Below, in pieces: positions 56,633 to 64,000 of a stretch of DNA of 64,000 nucleotides; the first letter of the stretch is position 1; the number at the start of each line of letters is the position of its first letter. A program made the translations under genes and the position numbers. Location: positions 53,632 through 117,631 of the forward strand of contig LNFC01000006.1 of assembly GCA_001464545.1 (NCBI GenBank), read 5' to 3'. Under the pieces are notes generated by a model. That model saw only the letters and a program-made list of their open reading frames with translations, searched no databases and was not told the DNA's origin. This DNA comes from Acidobacteria bacterium Ga0077551. Lineage in GTDB: Bacteria; Pseudomonadota; Alphaproteobacteria; Caulobacterales; Hyphomonadaceae.

Positions 56633-59523
56633 AACCAAACGCACGCTCGAACAAGTCCGCATCCTGATGGAGTTTATACCGGAAGAGTGTTTGGCGCAGC
56701 GCCTGCTTAACTTCTCGCTCGCCTGCGAACGTCGCTTGCCAACCCTCGAAGCGCACGGCGCGGACAATTTCATCGATATCGTCGACTGCACGTTTGACCC
56801 TTCCCGCGATCGATCACTTCTTCTTCCGGCGTTTCGCGCTCGACTCTGACGACGTCTTTCGCGAGCGCTAAGAGCTCCTTGAGAAAGTCGATGGACAACA
56901 AGAGGCCTTGTTGATGACGGTTCTTAAGCTCTTCGAGCCTTTCAGCTAGCGCCCGAAACTCGGGATTGCCTGAGTGCTTCCTTAGGCGCCCTGAAAGTTT
57001 GACCGCGATCTCTTTCGCCTTCTTTTCAGGATCGGGATTAGCCAAAACTGCTTCAAGAAGTTCTGCGTCTAGAACGAGTGTATCAAGATCATCTCGCACT
57101 GCGTCGACATGAACATTGGCGTGGATCAGTTCTATCGTCTTGGCACCAAGGGTATGCCAAAGGAGACGACCGGTTCCAGTCGATGGCTTCAGGGATTCGT
57201 ATACCTGCGCGAGCCAGCGAAAATCGACCTCATGCGGGGTGAGGACCTGATCGGGCGACAAGGCCTCCCAAATGCGAGCAAGTACGCTGAAGTCAGCAGC
57301 AAACGCATCGCGTCGCTCATTGTTAGGAATGCATTCCTGCGCTGCGATTAGCCCTTCGTATCCTTTTAGTGTTCGATCCACCCCAGCAAAATAAGCTAGG
57401 CATTTCTGCTGCGCGCTTGGCAGCGCGTTGATCAGCTCGGCAATGTTAGAGACCGCCTTCTGCACACCTTCTTCGTCGAACTTGAGCGCTTGCGCGACAT
57501 CGTCGAAGATGCCGAGGTAGTCGACGATTAACCCGTGAGTTTTTTGCTCACCATACGGACGGTTGGTTCGGCAGATTGCCTGAAGCAAAGTATGATCGCG
57601 CAGCGGCTTGTCGAGATACATAGTTTGCAAGATTGGTGCGTCGAAGCCAGTCAACAGTTTCGATGTCACGATGATGATCTTTAGCGGGTCCCGCGGATCC
57701 CGGAAGCGGTCGAGCAGTTTCTCCTCGGCATCCCGATCACGCTTGAAGGCAGCATACTCTGGCTCGCCGCTGTTGACTGAGATCACCACGTCCGAAACCT
57801 CGGGCGGCAGCTGGCGGTCGAACTCCTGCTTGTAGAGAAGGCAGCTCTCTCGGTCGAATGTCACCACCTGAGCGCCGAAGCCGTTCGGAGCCACCTTTTC
57901 TTGAAAGTGCTTTGCGATGTCGCCGCAGATCGCGCGGATGCGTTCGGGCGCCTTCACCAGGATCGACATCTTGGCTGCCGCCTTGCCCAGCCGATCCCGG
58001 TCTTCGTCGGTCAGGCCCTGCGTGAGTTCGGCATAGGCTTCCTCTATGGCCTTCTGGTCGATGTGTAGGTCCACCAGCCGCGGCTCGAAATGCAGCTCCT
58101 TGGTCGCGCCGTCGCGGATCGAGTCGTTCAGGCCGTAACGGCTCATGTAGCCGCCTTCGTCGGTATCGGCGCCGAAGGCATAGAAGGTGTTCTTGTCCGC
58201 CCGGTTGATTGGCGTGCCGGTCAGGCCGAACAGGAACGCATTCGGCAGCGCCTCGCGCATCTTGCGGCCGAGATCGCCTTCCTGCGTGCGGTGCGCCTCG
58301 TCCACCAGCACGATGATGTTGTCGCGGTCGTTCAGCACGCCGCCGGCCTCGGCGAACTTGTGGATCGTGGTGATCACCACCTTCCGCGCGTCCTTGACCA
58401 GCAGTTCGGCCAGTTCCTTGCGGCTTTCCGTGCGCACCATGTTGGCCATGTCGGCGGCATAGAAGGTGCCGGAGATCTGGCTATCCAGATCGATCCGGTC
58501 CACCACGATCAGCACCGTGGGGTTCTTCAGCACCGGGTGAAGCCGCAGCTTTCGCGCGGCGAACAGCATCAAGAGCGATTTGCCCGACCCTTGGAAATGC
58601 CAGATCAGCCCCTTGCGCGGCTGGCCCGCCACGACCCGCGCGACGATCTTGTTGACGCCGTCCACCTGCTGATAGCGGGCGATGATCTTGATGCGGTGTT
58701 TGCCCTTCTGTGTGGCGAACGCCGTGAAGCTGTCGAGCATGTCGAGCACCATCGCCGGGCGCAGCATCGAGCAGGCGGCTTTTTCAACCTCGCTCAGCGA
58801 TTGCTTGGCGTCGCCGTCGCGCCAGGGGCCCCACATGTCGACCGGCATCCGGACAGAGCCATAGCGGAACTCCTTGCCCTCGGTCGCCACGGAAAAGACG
58901 TTGGGCACGAACAGCTCCGGCACGTTCTTCTCGTAATCGTCATGCACCTGCAAGGCGGCGTCGAGCCAGCTTTGGCTGGACCGCACAGGCGTCTTGGCCT
59001 CGATCAGGACCAGCGGAATGCCGTTGACCAGCAGCACCAGATCGGCGCGCTTTTCGGTCTTGCCCGCCCTGATGGTGAACTGCTGGGTGACGACAAAGCT
59101 GTTCTTTTCGATATCGTCGAAATCGATCAGGCGGATGGTGACGTGTTCGCCATTCGCGCCAAAGGGCATGGAGCGTTCGCCCAGCAGCCACGCGGCAAAT
59201 TCCTCGTTCGCCTTCACCAGCCCGTCCGACCGCGCGCTCATGACGATGGCGCGCAGACGGTAGAGCACGTCATCGGTCCGGCCAGGGTTGGCGGCGATGT
59301 CGGGGTTCAGGCGGATCAGTGCGTCGCGCAGATGGGGTTCTACCATCACCTCTTGCGGTTGGCGGGGAAGGTCGGTGGGGGCGACGTAACGCCAGCCGAG
59401 GCCCGCGATCTTGCCGCCCGTGCGGGCGAAGCCGTTTGAGAGTTGCGCCGGGCGGGCCGAGGCCGCGCCCGCGAGAAGGTCGCGCAGATGGGCTTCGACG
59501 GTATTGGCTTCGGTGAAGGTCAT
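56613..59523 (-). pseudogene. hsdR: Type I restriction subunit HsdR, frameshifted at the 3' end
   Basis: The ATG at 59523 opens a 917-residue frame ending at 56770. It has an N-terminal nuclease core (D161, E175-A-K177 in KRADLVLLVNGIPLVLIEAK), Walker A GSGKS (312-316), the DEAH box (408-411) and helicase C motifs (TSKLLTGFDAPILQTMYLDKP). It should be the motor and nuclease of the R2M2S complex. After DRGKG the frame fails (QTCSRRYR stop). The family-type tail (DDIDEIVRAVRFEGWQ ... FGYIREYY) is present in another frame, from about 56800 to the stop at 56613. Intact relatives, as I recall them, have about 20 more residues between these parts. Nuclease and helicase domains are complete, so activity may survive. 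Confidence 0.85.
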
Positions 59524-60719
59524 GCGTTGACCGCTTCGTCTTGCGTCAAATCGAACAACCTCGCGCGATCAAGCATCGCGGAAGCCAGCCGTGCCTGCGC
59601 CCCTTCGAGTTGCGCATCAATTGCCCTGGCCGTTGAAATCACAGCCTCCTGTTCGACCAAATCCAGTCTCGGCACGCGGAACGGCGCAAGATGCTGCCAG
59701 AACAGGTGCTTGATCTTGCTACCTTCGCACATCCGAACAGCATGGTTCTGAAAGCGGGAGCTTTGCAGGACGCGGAAAACGAACTCGGGCTGGAAATCCG
59801 CCGAGAAACCTTGAAAGCGCCCAATACGCTGATTCAGGAAGGAGCGATCACCCGCCCGAGCAAGACAAACACGGCCCATAAAGCCTTCTTCCAGCGACTG
59901 GGCGGTCAAATTGATGACGACATCGCCAGAGTCTACAACAAAGGCCGCCGCTTCGGCCTCAAACCGCGCAGGAAGGCACACGGTCGCGCCGTCGTCCCAC
60001 TTGAAGTAACCGTTCATGCCGAGGTTGCCCGGTCGCAGCAGCCTAGGTCCTTGGCGCTGGTATTCATCACCGGGGAACGGCCGCCCGTTTTGCATCTCGC
60101 AGATTTCGCTAAGCGGCACCGACGGTCTGTCCGAGATGCGCGCAAAGTGATCAATGGTGGATTGACGTAGTACCCTCGCAACATCAACCAAGTGCCGAAG
60201 GGCTTCAGCTGTGGCCTCTGTGCCCATCAGAAGATCGACCAACCGTGCCTGCTCCTGGATCGGCGGCAGCAGGAACTCTTCTGCGGCGAGCGCCTTCCAG
60301 TTGATCGTGGGCGACAGCGACCCGACCGAGATGCTCAAAGCCCGTTCCATGAACAGATCGCTCTGCATGAAGAAGGGCAGAAACTCGGGCAGCACTGTTC
60401 CGGACTTGGCGCGCAGCACCATGGCATGCGCCGAACAGATACCCTCGAAATCCGCCACCGCCACCTTGCGCTGATAGACCCGGCGCTTGCCAAAGATGAT
60501 GTCGCCCGGCTGGAACCGCAGCTTGGTCGATTCCACATCGGTGGGTTCGCCCCAGCGCGGGATGCGCAAGCTGTCGGGATCGAGGTGTTCCAGCCCGACA
60601 TAGCGTTCCACACCGGCCTCGGCGGGGTTGTCCACGCGATCGTTGATCTGCGTGGCGATCTGGTCGAACCGCACGCGCGTCCAACCCGCCTTGGAAATCG
60701 GCCGCTCAAGCATCGGCAT
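59520..60719 (-). CDS. hsdS: Type I R-M specificity subunit HsdS
   Basis: The 399-residue protein has two target-recognition domains, each followed by a helical conserved region: PPIQEQARLVDLLMGTEATAEAL near the middle and VEQEAVISTARAIDAQLEGAQARLASAML at the C-terminus. It reads the two half-sites of the bipartite target and docks HsdM and HsdR. It overlaps hsdM1 by 14 bases and meets hsdR in an ATGA overlap. The 3' half has lower GC than the 5' half (31 of 60 bases at 59701 against 41 of 60 at 60541), suggesting exchange of the second recognition domain. The target sequence cannot be predicted. Confidence 0.9.
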   Translation of the reverse strand: MPMLERPISKAGWTRVRFDQIATQINDRVDNPAEAGVERYVGLEHLDPDSLRIPRWGEPTDVESTKLRFQPGDIIFGKRRVYQRKVAVADFEGICSAHAMVLRAKSGTVLPEFLPFFMQSDLFMERALSISVGSLSPTINWKALAAEEFLLPPIQEQARLVDLLMGTEATAEALRHLVDVARVLRQSTIDHFARISDRPSVPLSEICEMQNGRPFPGDEYQRQGPRLLRPGNLGMNGYFKWDDGATVCLPARFEAEAAAFVVDSGDVVINLTAQSLEEGFMGRVCLARAGDRSFLNQRIGRFQGFSADFQPEFVFRVLQSSRFQNHAVRMCEGSKIKHLFWQHLAPFRVPRLDLVEQEAVISTARAIDAQLEGAQARLASAMLDRARLFDLTQDEAVNA

Positions 60720-62205
60720 CCTCCGCAGGCGTCAGGCCATCGAGCATGTCCACCAGCGCGTCCATGCCCGTCCAGAAGTCGCGCCCGTCCTCATCAAACA
60801 CAGCCCAGGTTGCCGCCAGCGTAGCACCACCCGCAACCGCCGCCTTAGTTCGCTTTACATAGCGGGCAATCGACAGGTTGCCGTCCGCCGTCAGCACATC
60901 GACCACATCCGCCACTGCGGCAAAGCCGGGCTCATCCGCAAAGGCGTGATAGGCCGACAGGATGCGCGCCTGATGTTCGGGGCGCAGGAAGCTTTGCGCC
61001 CGTTCGCGCGCAATCTCGGTCACCGCGTCGATGAACAGGATGCGCCCTTTGCGCGCCTGGGGCTTCTGCGAACGGCAGATCACCACGCAGGCTTCCATCG
61101 GTGAGTTGTAGAACAGCCCCGGCCCGAGCCCGAGCACGCATTCGACCCGGTCGGATTCGACCAGCCTGCGCCGCATCTCGGCCTCTTCATTGCGGAACAG
61201 CACGCCATGCGGAAACAGGATCGCGCAACGGCCGGTTTTCGGGTGCATCGACGACAGGATGTGCTGGAAGAAGGCGTAATCCGCGCGCCCCTGCGGCGGG
61301 GTGCCAAGGAAGTTGCGCCCCCAGGCATCCTGCTCCCACGCGCCGCGGTTCCATTTTTTGATGGAATAGGGCGGGTTGGCGAGGACCACGTCGAAGGTCC
61401 GCAGCCGGTCGCCCTGCACGAAGGCCGGCGTGGCCAGTGTGTTGCCGCTGGCGATGTGGAAATCGTCCACGCCATGGATGACCAGGTTCATCCGCGCGAT
61501 GGCGGCGGTGATGGTGATCAGCTCCTGCCCGAAAAGGCCGGTGGTGCGGATGTCGCCCCCGCGCCGCTTCACCTCGGCCAGGCACGAGATCAACATGCCG
61601 CCGGTGCCGCAGGTCGGGTCATAGATGCTCTCGCCCGGCTGGGGCTCCAGCATCTGCGCCATCAGATGCACGAGGGTGCGGTTGGTGTAGAACTCCTGCG
61701 CGGTGTGGCCGCTGTCGTCGGCGAACTTCTTGATCAGGTATTCATAGCCGTTGCCAAGCTCGTCCTCGGGCACGGCGGCAAGGGTCAGGTTGTGCTTGGA
61801 GAAATGCTCGATCAGGTTTTTCAGTGTGCTGTCGGGCATCTGGGCCTTGTCGGTCCAGTTAGCATTGCCGAAGACACCCTGCAGACGCTCGGGATTGGCA
61901 GTCTCGATTGCAAGGAAGGCAGACAGCAACGCCCGACCCAAATCGCGAGATGCGGCGCGCACGTCGTTCCAGTGTGCGCCTTCCGGGATCAAGAAGCGGT
62001 CACTCGCGGTTGCGGTCGCGTAGTCTTCGTCGCCGGTTTCATCTAGGGCGTCCTGGTAATCCCCATCCCAGACGTCGGACAGACGTTTGAAGAACAACAG
62101 CGGAAAGATGTACTGCTTGTAGTCGCTGGCATCGATGAGGCCGCGCAACAAGGTGGCCGCGCCCCAGAGATAGCTCTCGAGTTCGCGTTGGGTCAGCCCG
62201 CTCAT
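60706..62205 (-). CDS. hsdM: Type I R-M methyltransferase subunit HsdM (second copy)
   Basis: The 499-residue protein has the HsdM N-terminal domain (LLFFKRLSDVWDGDYQ), SAM motif DPTCGTGGMLI (about 196-205) and the amino-methyltransferase motif NPPY near residue 277. It should make N6-methyladenine in the HsdS-defined site. Its ATG at 62205 lies inside an ATGA overlap with the stop of the upstream hsdM2, so translation is coupled; an in-frame GTG three codons earlier is less likely. It aligns with hsdM2 along its whole length but is clearly diverged. Confidence 0.93.
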   Translation of the reverse strand: MSGLTQRELESYLWGAATLLRGLIDASDYKQYIFPLLFFKRLSDVWDGDYQDALDETGDEDYATATASDRFLIPEGAHWNDVRAASRDLGRALLSAFLAIETANPERLQGVFGNANWTDKAQMPDSTLKNLIEHFSKHNLTLAAVPEDELGNGYEYLIKKFADDSGHTAQEFYTNRTLVHLMAQMLEPQPGESIYDPTCGTGGMLISCLAEVKRRGGDIRTTGLFGQELITITAAIARMNLVIHGVDDFHIASGNTLATPAFVQGDRLRTFDVVLANPPYSIKKWNRGAWEQDAWGRNFLGTPPQGRADYAFFQHILSSMHPKTGRCAILFPHGVLFRNEEAEMRRRLVESDRVECVLGLGPGLFYNSPMEACVVICRSQKPQARKGRILFIDAVTEIARERAQSFLRPEHQARILSAYHAFADEPGFAAVADVVDVLTADGNLSIARYVKRTKAAVAGGATLAATWAVFDEDGRDFWTGMDALVDMLDGLTPAEDADA

Positions 62206-63707
62206 TGCAGCCACCCCCCTTCGACCAGCACCTTGCGCAGGTGATCCTCAGTTGCCCGGGCGTCGGCCAGCGCAGTCTTGAACGCCGCGACGGCCTCAGG
62301 CAGCGGCGGGATGTCCTGGCCGATGGGCGGCAGGACGTAGCGCGAGATGTTAAGCGTCCAGCCTTCCTTCTTGATCTCGCCCAGCGTCGCCACCTTGGCG
62401 CGATCCTCGACATCGTCGAAGGCGCGGTACCAGGCGACGATCTGATCGCTGTGCTCCTGATCGAGGAAGTTCTGCGCCCGTCCTTTGCGGAACAGGCTGG
62501 AGGCGTCGATTATAAGCACCTTATTCTTGTGGGCTTCGGGCTTCTTGCGGCGCAGGATGACGACACATCCGGCCAGCTGCGTGCCGTAGAACAGGTTTGG
62601 CGCAAGGCCGATCACCGCCTCGACCATGTCCTTTTCCAGCAGGGCCTGCCGGATCGAGCCTTCTGCCGACTTCCGGAACAGCGCGCCCTGCGGCAGGACG
62701 ACCGCCATGCGGCTGTTCCCGGTCGGCGCCATTGAGGCGAGCATGTGCTGTACGAAGGCGTAATCGCCATAGCTTTCGGGCGGGACCCCAAACTTTGCGC
62801 GGCCCCAAGGATCGGCCTCCCAAAGGTCACGCCCCCATTCTTTAAGTGAAAACGGTGGGTTCGCGATGACGCAGTCGAAAGTAGCGAGGCCGCCGGTGCT
62901 GGAGTCCGTGAAGGCGGGATTCCGCAACGTATCCTCGCGGGCCACCTGGAAATCCTCGATCCCATGGAGAACGAGATTCATCCGGGCAATCGCGGCGGTG
63001 GTCAGGTTTTTCTCCTGGCCGTAGATCTTGCCGTAGAAGGTGCGCGGATCGCCCCCCTTGCGCATCACATGCTCGATCGCGCCCAGCAACATGCCGCCGG
63101 TCCCGCAAGCTGGGTCATAGATGCTTTCGTGTTCTTGGGGATCTAGGATCTCGACCATCATACGCACCACGCTACGCGGTGTGTAGAACTCTCCCGCTTT
63201 GTTCCTTCGAGTTACGTCGGCGAATTTTCCAACCAGGTACTCATACGCGTCTCCGAGCACGTCAGTCGTGACCGCTGAATTGCCGAGATTGATTTCCGAG
63301 AAGCCCTCTATGAGGTCCTTTAGGAGCTCGTCTGCGAACTTTTCCTTGTTTCCCCAGTCCGCTGACCCGAAGACCCTGAAAAGCGTATCTGGGTTTGCGC
63401 GTTCAATCTCCTGCATTGCTTTTTGCAGCGCCGCACCAACGTTGTTTGCTATTTCTCGGATATCGTTCCAGTGGCAGCCTGCGGGCAGCACAAACCGGTG
63501 GACCTCGGGAAACAGGGATGGCTCCGCGTCGCCGTATATGCTTACCGCTTCGGCGGATTCCTCGTCCCAGACATCAGAAATGCGCTTGAAGAAGAGCAGG
63601 GGCAGAATGTAGCCCTTCCAGTCTGTGCGATCTACGGCGGATCCGCGCAACGTGTTGGCCGCGTCCCACAGCGCCGACTTGAGTTCGCCATTCGCCGCGT
63701 TAGTCAT
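62202..63707 (-). CDS. hsdM: Type I R-M methyltransferase subunit HsdM (first copy)
   Basis: The 501-residue protein is the first gene of the R-M operon. It has LLFFKRISDVWDEESAEA, the SAM motif DPACGTGGMLLG (about 198-208) and NPPF near residue 282, where NPPY or NPPF both occur in active amino-methyltransferases. All motifs look intact, so it is not an obvious relic. It begins at ATG 63707 with a GGGGA element upstream; the open frame reaches 63764. Its 3' end is fused by an ATGA overlap to the second hsdM. Confidence 0.93.
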   Translation of the reverse strand: MTNAANGELKSALWDAANTLRGSAVDRTDWKGYILPLLFFKRISDVWDEESAEAVSIYGDAEPSLFPEVHRFVLPAGCHWNDIREIANNVGAALQKAMQEIERANPDTLFRVFGSADWGNKEKFADELLKDLIEGFSEINLGNSAVTTDVLGDAYEYLVGKFADVTRRNKAGEFYTPRSVVRMMVEILDPQEHESIYDPACGTGGMLLGAIEHVMRKGGDPRTFYGKIYGQEKNLTTAAIARMNLVLHGIEDFQVAREDTLRNPAFTDSSTGGLATFDCVIANPPFSLKEWGRDLWEADPWGRAKFGVPPESYGDYAFVQHMLASMAPTGNSRMAVVLPQGALFRKSAEGSIRQALLEKDMVEAVIGLAPNLFYGTQLAGCVVILRRKKPEAHKNKVLIIDASSLFRKGRAQNFLDQEHSDQIVAWYRAFDDVEDRAKVATLGEIKKEGWTLNISRYVLPPIGQDIPPLPEAVAAFKTALADARATEDHLRKVLVEGGWLQ

Positions 63708-64000
63708 CGAATAAAAGTCCCCACAAAGCGACAAGCGAGCGCCGAAACACGACTGCGACTTCAAGTTGCAGTTGGATAGCTTTAGTCAATGATTCTGGAA
63801 TCTCCAAAGGTGCGCAGAGATGCGACAATGCAGACGCCGCTCAGACGACGCGCACGACGTAGTATCGCGGAACGCAGAAGTGCAATGGCATGTTACTGAA
63901 TCCAAGTGGGCCAAGTTTGCCCGCTTGTCGCTTCGCGGCGGAAACTAGGCAGGAACGGGAATTCCTTAACTGGCTTATAAGGTGACCCCCGAGGCGCCCC
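63708..64000. other. Upstream region of the R-M operon without a recognisable gene
   Basis: No ORF longer than about 36 codons with any likely meaning was found here. CAAGTGGGC (63903-63911) and GCCCGCTTG (63919-63927) can pair with one G-T wobble and a 7-base loop. The operon promoter should lie here, but no convincing -35/-10 pair was seen. No copy of the tRNA-Thr 3' end occurs. Confidence 0.5.

Larger units (their letters stand above)
55038..64000. mobile_element. Genomic island in tRNA-Thr carrying a type I R-M system (right end beyond window)
   Basis: The island is inferred from four things: an integrase gene directly 3' of tRNA-Thr, restriction-modification cargo, base composition that varies sharply within genes, and the end of the conserved core gene block. 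No other tRNA or att repeat marks the far boundary here. Known island genes are the integrase (plus strand) and hsdM2-hsdM1-hsdS-hsdR (minus strand). Confidence 0.75.

Noticed and set aside
56600..56791. A 63-codon minus-strand ORF after the hsdR stop
   Set aside because: The meaningful reading of this stretch is the displaced HsdR tail in another frame, so this ORF is not a separate gene.
58090..59439. A 449-codon plus-strand frame antisense to hsdR
   Set aside because: Low-complexity H/R/A/V content, and hsdR motifs on the other strand are intact through this stretch.
63765..64000. Right attachment site or a gene in the last 236 bases
   Set aside because: No repeat of the tRNA-Thr 3' end and no coding-like ORF was found.

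Overview
The window is a GC-rich stretch of chromosome from an alphaproteobacterium, probably of the Hyphomonadaceae/Caulobacterales group. This placement is inference. It rests on the F1-only atpHAGDC operon, AddA/AddB of the alphaproteobacterial type, the tsaE-amgK-murU-addB-addA-trxA gene order, a small DUF3126 protein and TamA/TamB. No 16S rRNA gene or other direct taxonomic marker is present. About 55 kb is ordinary, densely packed core genome. The last 9 kb is an accessory island.

Layout. 1-2103 (minus): a von Willebrand factor A (CoxE-like) protein cut by the window edge, with its MoxR-type AAA+ ATPase. 2181-4349: primosomal helicase PriA, which lacks most ligands of one zinc site. 4539-9465: the F1 ATP synthase operon atpH-A-G-D-C, closed by a hairpin terminator. 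9530-12105 (minus): a TesB-like thioesterase, then a two-gene [2Fe-2S] ferredoxin/ferredoxin reductase operon with a readable promoter, a palindrome and a terminator. 12184-21375: tsaE (tRNA t6A), amgK-murU (peptidoglycan sugar salvage), addB-addA (double-strand break resection) and trxA, with overlapping or closely spaced ORFs. 21359-25664: an ABC ATPase without a permease, a CHCC zinc-finger protein, an FAD monooxygenase, L-serine dehydratase and an XRE regulator. 25810-31733 (minus): tamA-tamB, for outer-membrane protein assembly.

31909-54845: a mixed housekeeping block. It holds a Na+/Ca2+ antiporter, queF, a nitroreductase, cysE, DUF3126, a Sua5-type tsaC, a YceI lipoprotein followed by a cytochrome b561-YceI fusion, an acyl-CoA dehydrogenase, an RluF-like pseudouridine synthase, an MBL-fold hydrolase, signal peptidase I, a histidine phosphatase, the xseB-ispA-dxs isoprenoid cluster, a lipoprotein, an acyl-CoA synthetase, an aldo/keto reductase, a DUF938 methyltransferase, metG with a GFA protein, and a DUF418 membrane protein.

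54962-64000: a tRNA-Thr(UGU) gene is followed at once by a tyrosine-recombinase integrase and a type I restriction-modification operon. The operon is read on the minus strand in the order hsdM2-hsdM1-hsdS-hsdR. It encodes two clearly different HsdM subunits coupled by an ATGA overlap, and the hsdR 3' end carries a frameshift with a probable small deletion. This island is the most unusual part of the window. Its far end lies outside.
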